From Pseudocitrobacter cyperus (GTDB taxonomy: Bacteria; Pseudomonadota; Gammaproteobacteria; Enterobacterales; Enterobacteriaceae), in the NCBI RefSeq assembly GCF_039889165.1, contig NZ_JAYMYY010000001.1:1550001-1614000 (forward strand): DNA of 64,000 bases, given 5' to 3'. Position 1 is the first letter of the stretch, and every line of letters starts with the position of its first letter. Below are positions 43,464 through 51,443 of the stretch, one piece after another. The position numbers and the translations under genes are program-made. The notes under the pieces are model-generated. The model did no database searches. It worked only from the letters and a program-made list of their open reading frames with translations, and had not been told where the DNA came from.

Positions 43464-45231
43464 TGCTCGCCTCCGATAACGTCTCTTCCGGAGCATCGTC
43501 CAGCGCGGCTTCCAGTTGCTGGTAGCGATACATATCGCGATACCAGCCAGGTTGCGCCGCCAGTTGTTCATGCTGCCCGCGCTGGCAGATATGCCCGTGC
43601 TGCATCACGATGATCTCGCTGGCTTCCGTCAGGGCCGAAAGGCGATGCGCGCTGATGATCACCGTGCGCCCCTCTCCCCACTGACGCAGGTTATACAGAA
43701 TTTGATGCTCGGTACGGCCATCAACCGCCGATAACGCATCGTCGAGAATTAAGATTTCTGCGTTCAGCAGTAGCGCGCGGGCAATCGAGATACGCTGTTT
43801 TTGCCCGCCGGAAAGCATCACGCCGCGCTCCCCCACTTCGGTGTCGTAACCCTGTGGCAGGCGCAGAATATCCTCATGGACGCTGGCAAGACGCGCAACA
43901 TGCTCAATCTCTTCCTGGGTTGCGCCGGGGCGACCCAGTGCAATATTACTCGCGACCGTATCGGAAAAAAGGAACGGAGTCTGGCTGACGACCGCCAGTC
44001 GACTGCGCCAGGCATCCAGTTGCAGCGTCGGTAATGCCATGCCGTGGAAATCAATTTCACCTTGCTCAACGTCAAAGTGACGCTGAATGAGCGACAGAAT
44101 CGTCGATTTACCGGAGCCCGTCGGGCCGCAGATCCCGAGCATCTGCCCCGGTTGCAGGCTGAAATGCACTTTCGTCAGGGTTGGTTTTTCCGTTTGCGGA
44201 TAGTGGAACTGGTCAATGGCCACCGTCAGCGTACCGCGCCCTTCCGGCACCGGTTCACTGCCATCATTGACCACCGGCGCTTCCATCAGCGTCGCGCGAA
44301 TACGGCTGTAGGCGGCGCTGCCGCGCTCGACAATGTTAAACATCCACGCCAGCGCCAGCATTGGCCAAATCATTAAGCCGAGATACATCACGAAGCTGGT
44401 CAACTGGCCGAGCGTCAGCGTTCCCTGCATGACCATCCAGCTCCCGCCGCCAATCGCCAGGAGATTAGCCATTCCGATAGCGATATAGATAGTGGGGTCA
44501 AAGCGGGCATCGATTCGCGCTACGCGCATATTCTTCGCCCCGGTATCGGCAGCGTCGGCGGCAAACAGCGCCGACTGGCGATCTTCGAGGCCAAAAGCTT
44601 TAATCATGCGAATGCTGGTCAGGCTCTCCTGCGTGCGATCGTTAAGACTGGAAAATGCCGCCTGCGCCAGCTTAAAGCGATTATGCAGCATGTCACCGTA
44701 ACGTTTGATTGCCAGCGCCATAACGGGCATTGGCAACAGCGCCAGCAGGGTTAACTGCCAGCTTATCTGCGTGGACATGACAATAAGCACCGCACAGCCC
44801 ATCACCAGCGAGTCCACCAGCGTCAGCACCCCTTCCCCGGCGGCGAAAACCACGCGGTCGACGTCGTTGGTGGCGCGCGCCATTAAATCGCCGGTGCGGT
44901 GGCGCAGATAGAACTCCGGATGCTGGCGGCTGAGTTGACGATAAAAATCTTCCCGCAGTTCGACGGCCAGTTGGTAGGATGCGCCAAATAACAATACGCG
45001 CCAGACATAACGCAGCAGGTAAACCACAACGGCAATAACCACCATCGTGCCTATCCACATCCATATCTTCGCCGCGGTGTAGTGTTCCTGCGTCACGCCG
45101 TCGACGACGTAGCCCACCACTTTCGGCGGAACCAACTGGAGAATAGCGATAACCACCAGCAGCGCGACGGCGCCCAGATAGCGACGCCACTCCCGGCGGA
45201 AATACCAGCTTAATTGAGTAAATAATCGCAC
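43456..45231 (-). CDS. mdlA: MdlA, ABC transporter half (permease plus ATPase)
   Basis: Partner of MdlB. 591 residues (590 in E. coli). Six N-terminal membrane helices; ATPase with Walker A GPTGSGKST, signature LSGGQKQRISIAR and Walker B ILILDDALSAVDG. In this half the catalytic Glu after Walker B is replaced by Asp, a usual asymmetry in such heterodimers. Follows decR by 42 bp in the same direction, possibly one transcript. Confidence 0.95.
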   Translation of the reverse strand: MRLFTQLSWYFRREWRRYLGAVALLVVIAILQLVPPKVVGYVVDGVTQEHYTAAKIWMWIGTMVVIAVVVYLLRYVWRVLLFGASYQLAVELREDFYRQLSRQHPEFYLRHRTGDLMARATNDVDRVVFAAGEGVLTLVDSLVMGCAVLIVMSTQISWQLTLLALLPMPVMALAIKRYGDMLHNRFKLAQAAFSSLNDRTQESLTSIRMIKAFGLEDRQSALFAADAADTGAKNMRVARIDARFDPTIYIAIGMANLLAIGGGSWMVMQGTLTLGQLTSFVMYLGLMIWPMLALAWMFNIVERGSAAYSRIRATLMEAPVVNDGSEPVPEGRGTLTVAIDQFHYPQTEKPTLTKVHFSLQPGQMLGICGPTGSGKSTILSLIQRHFDVEQGEIDFHGMALPTLQLDAWRSRLAVVSQTPFLFSDTVASNIALGRPGATQEEIEHVARLASVHEDILRLPQGYDTEVGERGVMLSGGQKQRISIARALLLNAEILILDDALSAVDGRTEHQILYNLRQWGEGRTVIISAHRLSALTEASEIIVMQHGHICQRGQHEQLAAQPGWYRDMYRYQQLEAALDDAPEETLSEASNA

Positions 45232-45273
45232 GCGATCAAATCCTGAACCTGTAAGGCATGAGAAAAAACAGGG

Positions 45274-45732
45274 TTATTCAATGGGTAACGCTGTGGTGTA
45301 TTTTATCTGTTCCATGGCGAAACTGGAGGTGACATCCGATAAACCGGGAACGCGGTTCACCAGGCTTTTATAAAAGTCATCGTAGCGTTTCATGTCGGCG
45401 ACTTGCACCCGCATCAGGTAGTCATATTCACCCGCCATTCGCCAGAAGCCTAATACCTCAGGCATCTGACTCACTTCATTCACGAAACGACTATACCATT
45501 CACTGCTGTGATGTTGGGTCTTTATCAGAACAAACGCGGTGAGACCCAGCCCCAGTTTTTCGGCATCCAGCAGCGCAACACGGCCCAGCAAGATGCCGTC
45601 ATCTTCCAGCCGTTTGAGCCGTTTCCAGCAGGGTGTGGTGGTCAGATTAACGGCATCGGCCAGCGCCTGCAAAGAGAGGGTGCAGTCCGTTTGCAACAGC
45701 GAGAGCAGCTTGCGGTCAATTTTATCTAACAT
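45274..45732 (-). CDS. decR: DecR (YbaO), Lrp/AsnC-family cysteine-responsive regulator
   Basis: 152-residue regulator. The N-terminal helix-turn-helix (LSLQALADAVNLTTTPCWKRLKRLEDDG) is followed by a RAM ligand domain (VLGFWRMAGEYDYLMRVQV). E. coli DecR activates the cysteine detoxification operon; in Salmonella and relatives the homologue activates the adjacent cysteine desulfhydrase cdsH, which is divergent here, 115 bp away. ATG 45732 gives the E. coli length. Confident in family and context; the target is inferred. Confidence 0.95.
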   Translation of the reverse strand: MLDKIDRKLLSLLQTDCTLSLQALADAVNLTTTPCWKRLKRLEDDGILLGRVALLDAEKLGLGLTAFVLIKTQHHSSEWYSRFVNEVSQMPEVLGFWRMAGEYDYLMRVQVADMKRYDDFYKSLVNRVPGLSDVTSSFAMEQIKYTTALPIE

Positions 45733-45743
45733 AGCCAACTCCA

Positions 45744-45760
45744 GGAGAATATTTTTCTCC
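45744..45760. promoter_or_regulatory. Candidate DecR operator between decR and cdsH
   Basis: GGAGAA-TATTT-TTCTCC, a 6-bp inverted repeat with a 5-bp AT centre, in the divergent promoter region 12 bp from the decR start. An Lrp-type site would fit, but the half-site is also Shine-Dalgarno-like, so this is tentative. Confidence 0.4.
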
Positions 45761-45847
45761 CGTAAGTCTATTTTAAAGTGGAGATAGCAACAATTTTTTC
45801 CGCATCTTTCGCTAAGCTAGGCACAAAATGATAAATGGAAAACCGCC

Positions 45848-46897
45848 ATGAACAGCACCTGGGTCAAAAACGCCATTAGCGAAATTAATGCTGATTACCA
45901 ACGCAGCGCCGACACGCATTTGATTCGTTTGTCGCTGCCGGCATTTTCCGGCATTCAGCTCTATTTAAAAGATGAGAGTACGCATCCGACCGGTAGCCTG
46001 AAGCACCGGCTGGCGCGTTCACTTTTCCTCTATGGCCTGTGCAATGGCTGGATCAAAGAAGGCACGCCAATTATTGAAGCCTCATCGGGCTCTACGGCGG
46101 TGTCTGAAGCCTATTTCGCCCGGCTGCTGGGGCTGCCATTCATCGCCGTGATGCCCTCCTGCACAGCCAAACGAAAGGTTGAACAGATTGAGTTCTACGG
46201 CGGACGTTGCCATTTCGTACAGAGCGCCTGCGAAATCTATGCCGCATCGGAAAAGCTGGCCCGTGAACTTAACGGCCACTATATGGATCAGTTTACTTTC
46301 GCCGAACGCGCCACCGACTGGCGCGGAAATAACAATATCGCCGACAGCATCTTCCGCCAGATGAGCCATGAACCGAACCCAATTCCCGACTGGATTGTGA
46401 TGAGCGCAGGCACCGGCGGCACTTCGGCGACGATTGGCCGCTATATCCGCTGCCAGGGGCACAATACCCGCCTGATGGTCGTCGATCCGCAGAACTCCGT
46501 GTTTATGGACTACTGGCAGAGCCGGGATAGCGCGCTGCGCAGTGCTGTGGGCAGTAAAATCGAAGGCATTGGCCGCCCGCGCGTCGAACCCTCCTTTATT
46601 CCCGATGTGGTGGATGACATGCTGCGCGTTCCCGATGCCGCAAGCGTGGCGACGGCACAATGGCTGGAAACTCAGTTAGGCCGTAAGGTCGGCGCTTCTA
46701 CGGGTACCAATATGTGGGGGGCGCTGCAACTGGCGACGCAAATGCGCAAAGAGGGGCGTAGCGGTTCTATCGTGACGCTGCTGTGTGACAGCGGCGAGCG
46801 CTATCTGGATACCTATTACAATCCGGCATGGGTGAAAGAGCATATCGGCGACCTCGCTCCATGGCACGCAGAGGTAGAGCGTCTGCTGGCACAATAA
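45848..46897 (+). CDS. cdsH: CdsH, PLP-dependent cysteine desulfhydrase
   Basis: 349-residue fold-type II PLP enzyme related to cysteine synthase; the Salmonella homologue degrades L-cysteine to pyruvate, ammonia and sulfide. The PLP lysine is in TGSLKHRLARS (residue about 50), the phosphate-cradling Ser/Thr in EASSGSTAVSEAY and the glycine loop in MSAGTGGTSATIGR. Divergent from decR, which probably induces it by cysteine. E. coli K-12 lacks the gene here, so it marks the Salmonella/Citrobacter-type arrangement. Confidence 0.9.
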   Translation: MNSTWVKNAISEINADYQRSADTHLIRLSLPAFSGIQLYLKDESTHPTGSLKHRLARSLFLYGLCNGWIKEGTPIIEASSGSTAVSEAYFARLLGLPFIAVMPSCTAKRKVEQIEFYGGRCHFVQSACEIYAASEKLARELNGHYMDQFTFAERATDWRGNNNIADSIFRQMSHEPNPIPDWIVMSAGTGGTSATIGRYIRCQGHNTRLMVVDPQNSVFMDYWQSRDSALRSAVGSKIEGIGRPRVEPSFIPDVVDDMLRVPDAASVATAQWLETQLGRKVGASTGTNMWGALQLATQMRKEGRSGSIVTLLCDSGERYLDTYYNPAWVKEHIGDLAPWHAEVERLLAQ

Positions 46898-46917
46898 TTA
46901 CCCACGAATTGATGACG

Positions 46918-46946
46918 AAAAAAAGCCAGGCTTATCATCCTGGCTT
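46918..46946 (-). terminator. Terminator of cof
   Basis: AAGCCAGG / CCTGGCTT with an 8-nt loop and, on the minus strand, seven T after the stem: a standard intrinsic terminator for cof. Confidence 0.85.
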
Positions 46947-46961
46947 GCTGGAAAGGTCTCA

Positions 46962-47780
46962 TTATTCGGGGGAATAAGGAAGGTTGGGTTTGTCCAGCCA
47001 ATGTGTTAAATAGTGGGATACCGCCTGATTCTGGCAGTGCCCGATAATCGGCAAATGCGGCAATGCCGCCTTCAGTTGGCCCATCGCGTTGCCCATAATC
47101 AGGCCGCGCCCGACCAGGCTGAGCATCTCCCGGTCATTCATGGCATCGCCAAATGCCATACACTCCTGCATCGTCAGGCCAAGATGCGCGCTGAGTACGG
47201 TGAGCGCGCTCCCCTTATTACAACCTGTGGGCAATACTTCCAGACAATCGATCGCAGAAAAACAGATGTGCGCACGTTCGCCCAACGCCTCCTGCAACTG
47301 AATACTCAACCGGATGAGATCGTCATGATCGCCGCAAAAACAGATCTTGGTAACCTCATGAGCCGGGATCTGCTTCAGATCGCGCAACTGATAGTGAAAA
47401 CCACTGTACATATGCGCCTGCAACATCTCAGGGATGGCTTTCCCCGTAAACCAGCCGTCGTCGTTAAACACATGAACGCTGGCGCGCGTTTCCCAGGCCG
47501 CGTGTAGCACTTCATCGGCAACATCCGGCGCAAGATCGCTGCGGTGCATAACCTCACCGTGCAGAGAATGCACCCGGGTACCGTTGCCGGTGATGAGAAA
47601 GGCATCAAGCGCCAGTTGGTCAATCAGCGGGCGCATCTCCAGCACGTGTCGGCCGGTAGCAAATGTAAGGGTGATATCGCGATCGCGCAGACGTTTTAGC
47701 GTGGTGATAGTTTCACTACCCAGCCGATGGTCGGGCATCAGTAACGTACCATCCATATCAAATGCTGCCAGTTTTGCCAT
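46962..47780 (-). CDS. cof: Cof, HAD-family phosphatase
   Basis: Cytosolic HAD-IIB hydrolase that removes phosphate from HMP-pyrophosphate and other small phosphates. 272 residues as in E. coli. HAD motif I DMDGTLL, motif II TFATGR, motif III Lys in GCNKGSAL and motif IV FGDAMNDREML are intact. The start MAKLAAFDMDG at 47780 matches the family; 26 upstream codons to 47858 are not conserved. Divergent from ybaE. Confidence 0.96.
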   Translation of the reverse strand: MAKLAAFDMDGTLLMPDHRLGSETITTLKRLRDRDITLTFATGRHVLEMRPLIDQLALDAFLITGNGTRVHSLHGEVMHRSDLAPDVADEVLHAAWETRASVHVFNDDGWFTGKAIPEMLQAHMYSGFHYQLRDLKQIPAHEVTKICFCGDHDDLIRLSIQLQEALGERAHICFSAIDCLEVLPTGCNKGSALTVLSAHLGLTMQECMAFGDAMNDREMLSLVGRGLIMGNAMGQLKAALPHLPIIGHCQNQAVSHYLTHWLDKPNLPYSPE

Positions 47781-47878
47781 TTTATTCCCGCCTGTGATCG
47801 TGCTCTCTTGCGTACCAGTATTGTCTGAGATATACGGAAGTAATACTGAATTGTTCATATTTTTTGTTCCGGATTTAT

Positions 47879-49576
47879 ATGCGACTGCTTAACCGATTAA
47901 ATCAGTTTCAGCGACTCTGGCTCCCCTCTTCCGGTGCGCCCCAGCAGGTCACAATCGCCGAACTGGCGGAGCGCTGTTTTTGCAGCGAACGGCACGTGCG
48001 CACGCTGCTGCGTCAGGCAAGCGATGCCGGATGGCTGAGCTGGCAGGCGCAGTCCGGGCGTGGGAAACGCGGTTCGCTGACCTTTCATACCACGCCGGAC
48101 GTGCTGCGTAACGAGATGATGGAACTGGCGTTGAGTAAAGGCCAGCAGCAGAATGCGCTGGAACTGGCGCAACTGGCACCTGTTGAACTGCGCGCGCTGC
48201 TGCATCCGTTTCTTGGCGGCCAGTGGCAGAACAACACGCCAACGCTGCGTATTCCTTACTACCGCCCGCTTGACCCCCTGCACCCTGGTTTTTTAGTGGG
48301 GCGAGCGGAACAACACCTGGCCGGGCAAATCTACGCCGGATTAACCCGCTTCGGGCGCGACTCCGCCCGCCCGGAGGGCGATATTGCTCACCACTGGGAA
48401 GTCTCGCAGGATGGGCTTCACTGGCAGTTTTATATTCGCTCAACTCTTCACTGGCACAATGGCGACCCGGTGGAAACGCATCAGCTAAAAGAGCGCCTTG
48501 AGATGCTGCTCACACAGCCCGGTTTACGCAAACTGTTTGCCTGCGTCGCGCATATTGACCAGCCTCACGCCCAGTGCCTGAGCTTTACGCTCCATCGCCC
48601 TGACTATTGGCTCCCCCATCGGCTGGCAAGCTATTGCAGCGTGCTGGCGCACCCGGACGATCCCCTCCTCGGATGCGGCCCGTTCCAGCTTAAAATCTTT
48701 GAGCCCGAACTGGTGCGGCTCGAGAGCCACCACCGCTACCATCTGGGGCATCCGCTGTTACAGGCGATTGAGTTCTGGATAACCCCGCAGCTTTTTGAGC
48801 AGGATCTCGGTACGAGCTGCCGCCATCCGGTGCAGATAGCTGTCGGCCAGGCGGAAGAACTGAGTCAGTTACGCCTGGTGAGTAACAGCATTAGTCTTGG
48901 GTTCTGCTATCTGACATTTCGCCAGAGCCCGCGATTGTCGAAAGCACAGGCGCTACGGGTGATTGCGCTTATCCATCAAAGCGGTCTGCTACAAAGCCTA
49001 CCGGTGGATGAAAACCTCATCACGCCAAGCGAAGCGCTGCTTCCCGGCTGGGCCATTCCTCTGGAGGGCGATAACGATACCCCGCTCCCTCCGCACCTTA
49101 CGCTGCACTATCACCTGCCCGTTGAGCTGCACACCATGGCAGAACAACTTAAACAGGCGCTGGCGAAACAGGGTTGCGAACTGACGCTTTGCTTCCACAA
49201 TGCGAAAAGCTGGGATGATTATCCGGATCTGGATCAGGCCGATTTCATGATGGGCGATCGACTAATAGGCGAGATGCCAGAATATACGCTTGAACAGTGG
49301 TTGCGCTGCGATCCTTTATGGCCCGCAGTCCTGAGCGAGTCGCGTTTCGCCATGCTAATCAACACCCTGGATGCAGCGCAGGCACAGTCAGAAGAGGCCG
49401 AGCGCGTCAATGCGCTGAAGCACATCTTCACCCTGTTGATGGAAGAAGGCATGCTGACCCCCCTCTTTAACTATCAATATCAAATCAGCGCGCCGCCAGG
49501 CGTAAACGGCATCCATCTGAATGCCCGCGGCTGGTTTGATTTCACCCGGGCCTGGCTACCGCCGTCAACACGGTGA
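47879..49576 (+). CDS. ybaE: YbaE, SgrR-like regulator with solute-binding domain
   Basis: 565 residues (566 in E. coli). The N-terminal SgrR-type winged helix (TIAELAERCFCSERHVRTLLRQASDAGW, about 28-55) is fused to a solute-binding-protein-like domain of the oligopeptide family without signal peptide, so it acts in the cytosol. Probably a ligand-sensing transcription factor like SgrR, but its targets are unknown. ATG 47879 is chosen over 47864 by family alignment. Confidence 0.92.
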   Translation: MRLLNRLNQFQRLWLPSSGAPQQVTIAELAERCFCSERHVRTLLRQASDAGWLSWQAQSGRGKRGSLTFHTTPDVLRNEMMELALSKGQQQNALELAQLAPVELRALLHPFLGGQWQNNTPTLRIPYYRPLDPLHPGFLVGRAEQHLAGQIYAGLTRFGRDSARPEGDIAHHWEVSQDGLHWQFYIRSTLHWHNGDPVETHQLKERLEMLLTQPGLRKLFACVAHIDQPHAQCLSFTLHRPDYWLPHRLASYCSVLAHPDDPLLGCGPFQLKIFEPELVRLESHHRYHLGHPLLQAIEFWITPQLFEQDLGTSCRHPVQIAVGQAEELSQLRLVSNSISLGFCYLTFRQSPRLSKAQALRVIALIHQSGLLQSLPVDENLITPSEALLPGWAIPLEGDNDTPLPPHLTLHYHLPVELHTMAEQLKQALAKQGCELTLCFHNAKSWDDYPDLDQADFMMGDRLIGEMPEYTLEQWLRCDPLWPAVLSESRFAMLINTLDAAQAQSEEAERVNALKHIFTLLMEEGMLTPLFNYQYQISAPPGVNGIHLNARGWFDFTRAWLPPSTR

Positions 49577-49642
49577 AGAAGCTGGTCGCCGCGCTGTCCA
49601 GGCGTTACCATAGCGTTTTTATCGTCATCAACAGGAAATGCT

Positions 49643-50338
49643 ATGAAACGCGCGGTTGTCGTCTTTAGCGGCGGACAAGATTCCACAACATGCCTGGTGC
49701 AGGCGCTTCATCAATATGATGAAGTGCATTGCGTCACTTTTGATTATGGCCAGCGCCACCGGGCTGAAATCGATATCGCCCGCGAACTGGCGTTAAAACT
49801 GGGCGCGCGCGCGCATAAAGTGCTGGATGTCACCCTGCTCAATGAACTGGCGGTCAGCAGCCTGACCCGTGACAGCATTCCGGTTCCGGACTATGAACCG
49901 GATGCCGACGGTATTCCGAATACCTTTGTGCCGGGGCGCAATATTCTGTTTCTCACTCTGACCGCAATTTATGCTTACCAGGTGCAGGCGGAAGCGATCA
50001 TCACCGGGGTGTGCGAGACCGATTTCTCCGGCTACCCGGACTGTCGTGATGAATTTGTTAAGGCCCTGAATCACGCAGTGAACCTTGGCATGGCGAAAGA
50101 TATTCGCTTTGAAACACCGCTGATGTGGCTGGATAAAGCAGAAACCTGGGCACTTGCTGACTACTGGGGCAAGCTCGACCTCGTGCGTAGCGAAACTCTG
50201 ACCTGCTATAACGGCATTAAGGGCGATGGCTGCGGGCACTGTGCATCCTGTCATTTGCGGGCGAATGGGCTCAATCATTATCTGGCGGACAAAGTCGGCG
50301 TTGCAGCGGCAATGAAGCAGAAAACCGGGCTGAAATAA
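49643..50338 (+). CDS. queC: QueC, 7-cyano-7-deazaguanine synthase
   Basis: ATP-dependent enzyme converting 7-carboxy-7-deazaguanine to preQ0 in queuosine synthesis. 231 residues as in E. coli. PP-loop VFSGGQDSTTC at the N-terminus; zinc-binding CYNG...GCGHCASCHLRANGL near the C-terminus. AGGAAA precedes the ATG. Confidence 0.97.
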   Translation: MKRAVVVFSGGQDSTTCLVQALHQYDEVHCVTFDYGQRHRAEIDIARELALKLGARAHKVLDVTLLNELAVSSLTRDSIPVPDYEPDADGIPNTFVPGRNILFLTLTAIYAYQVQAEAIITGVCETDFSGYPDCRDEFVKALNHAVNLGMAKDIRFETPLMWLDKAETWALADYWGKLDLVRSETLTCYNGIKGDGCGHCASCHLRANGLNHYLADKVGVAAAMKQKTGLK

Positions 50339-50345
50339 TTCAGCA

Positions 50346-50410
50346 CAGGGTCGCTGCGCTTGCCCGGCCTACATCTTTTTGTGGCCACAATAAGCGCAGC
50401 GCTACCGGGC
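50346..50410. repeat. REP pair after queC
   Basis: CGCTGCGCTTGCCCGGCC (left) and AAGCGCAGCGCTACCGGGC (right) face each other as inverted REP units (a BIME) between the convergent queC and fadM genes. May double as terminator. Confidence 0.75.
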
Positions 50411-50420
50411 GATTGCGCAC

Positions 50421-50819
50421 TTAGGCAACCATCTGCTCGAGATGTTCGCGTAACTCCCCTTCCAGCGGCAATGCTTTTTGTGTTTTAAGGTCGATACAGA
50501 CAAAGGTGATCAGCGCATCGGCGATAACCTGCCCTTCAGGATCCAGCGTAATCACTTGACTCAATACGCCGCTTTTACCGTTTAACTGCTCGACTTTACT
50601 GGTTACGGTAAGCACATCGCTCAGCACTGCCGGGCGACGATAGTTAATATTGATATTCACCACCACAAATGCGATGTGGTGCGCGCTCATCCACTGGAAA
50701 CTGGCGCTATTCTCCAGCCCATCCCAGCGTGCCTCTTCGAGAAACTCCAGATATCGGGCGTTATTAACGTGCTGATAAACATCCAGATGATACCCGCGAA
50801 CTTTAATTTTTGTCTGCAT
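50421..50819 (-). CDS. fadM: FadM (YbaW), long-chain acyl-CoA thioesterase III
   Basis: 132-residue hot-dog-fold thioesterase, as in E. coli, where it helps to clear slowly degraded acyl-CoA and is FadR-repressed. The catalytic Asp region YHLDVYQHVNNARYLEFLEEARW is intact. A FadR-like site lies about 45 bp upstream. Confidence 0.95.
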   Translation of the reverse strand: MQTKIKVRGYHLDVYQHVNNARYLEFLEEARWDGLENSASFQWMSAHHIAFVVVNININYRRPAVLSDVLTVTSKVEQLNGKSGVLSQVITLDPEGQVIADALITFVCIDLKTQKALPLEGELREHLEQMVA

Positions 50820-50861
50820 AGCGCCTTTGCCTTACATGTTATTAGTAGAATCAGAGGTCAC

Positions 50862-50880
50862 ACCACTGGTATGACCTCTT
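50862..50880 (-). promoter_or_regulatory. Candidate FadR operator of fadM
   Basis: ACTGGTATGACCTCT matches the FadR consensus (CTGGTnnGACC core) and lies about 45 bp before fadM. It overlaps an AGAGGTCA / TGACCTCT inverted repeat (50853-50879). Confidence 0.65.
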
Positions 50881-50923
50881 TAGTCTGGCAAACTTTGACG
50901 CCAGCGCAAGCCACGAAAAGCAA

Positions 50924-51295
50924 TTAAAGCGTGAGATGGCTCAAATTACGCTCCACCAGCGAATTGCCCATGCCCGGCACCTGCTTTAGATCCTCCACCG
51001 TTTTAAACGGGCCGTACTCCTCCCGGTAATTGACGATGGCCTGCGCTTTTTTAAGGCCGACACCGTTCATTGCCTGTGCCAGCTCTTCGGCTGATGCTGT
51101 GTTGATGCTGACTTTACTACCACTTTCATCATCTGCTTTCGCGGCGGGCACAGCTTTGGCCTGATCCGGGCTGGCTTTCGTGTCCTGCGTTACTGCCGGT
51201 TTCGCTCCGGCGGCGGGTGCCGCCTGTGCGCTTAAGCTCATCCCCATACAGGAAACAACAGCCGCAATTGCCAACATTTTAATTCCACGTTTCAT
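50924..51295 (-). CDS. ybaV: YbaV, ComEA-type helix-hairpin-helix protein
   Basis: 123 residues as in E. coli. Signal peptide MKRGIKMLAIAAVVSCMGMSLSAQA, Ala/Lys-rich linker, then the ComEA-like double helix-hairpin-helix VSINTASAEELAQAMNGVGLKKAQAIVNYREEYGPF...VPGMGNSLVERN, so probably a periplasmic DNA-binding protein; no competence role is shown. The second ATG (51295) has the better AAGGAG spacing (8 bp) than the first (51301, 2 bp). Confidence 0.9.
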   Translation of the reverse strand: MKRGIKMLAIAAVVSCMGMSLSAQAAPAAGAKPAVTQDTKASPDQAKAVPAAKADDESGSKVSINTASAEELAQAMNGVGLKKAQAIVNYREEYGPFKTVEDLKQVPGMGNSLVERNLSHLTL

Positions 51296-51378
51296 ACTCA
51301 TTTCTCCTTGTTGATTGATAACGACGCCACGATAGCGAGCGCTAAACAACAATTCAAAAGGCAGATTTAAAATGTGGA

Positions 51379-51400
51379 AAAGGCCGCGAAAGCGGCCTTT
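51379..51400 (-). terminator. Terminator of ppiD
   Basis: 9-bp stem AAAGGCCGC / GCGGCCTTT with a GAAA loop in the gap between ppiD and ybaV. Confidence 0.8.
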
Positions 51401-51443
51401 GAGGTGTACATCGCATTACAAATAAATGCGAGGAGGGTTCCGA

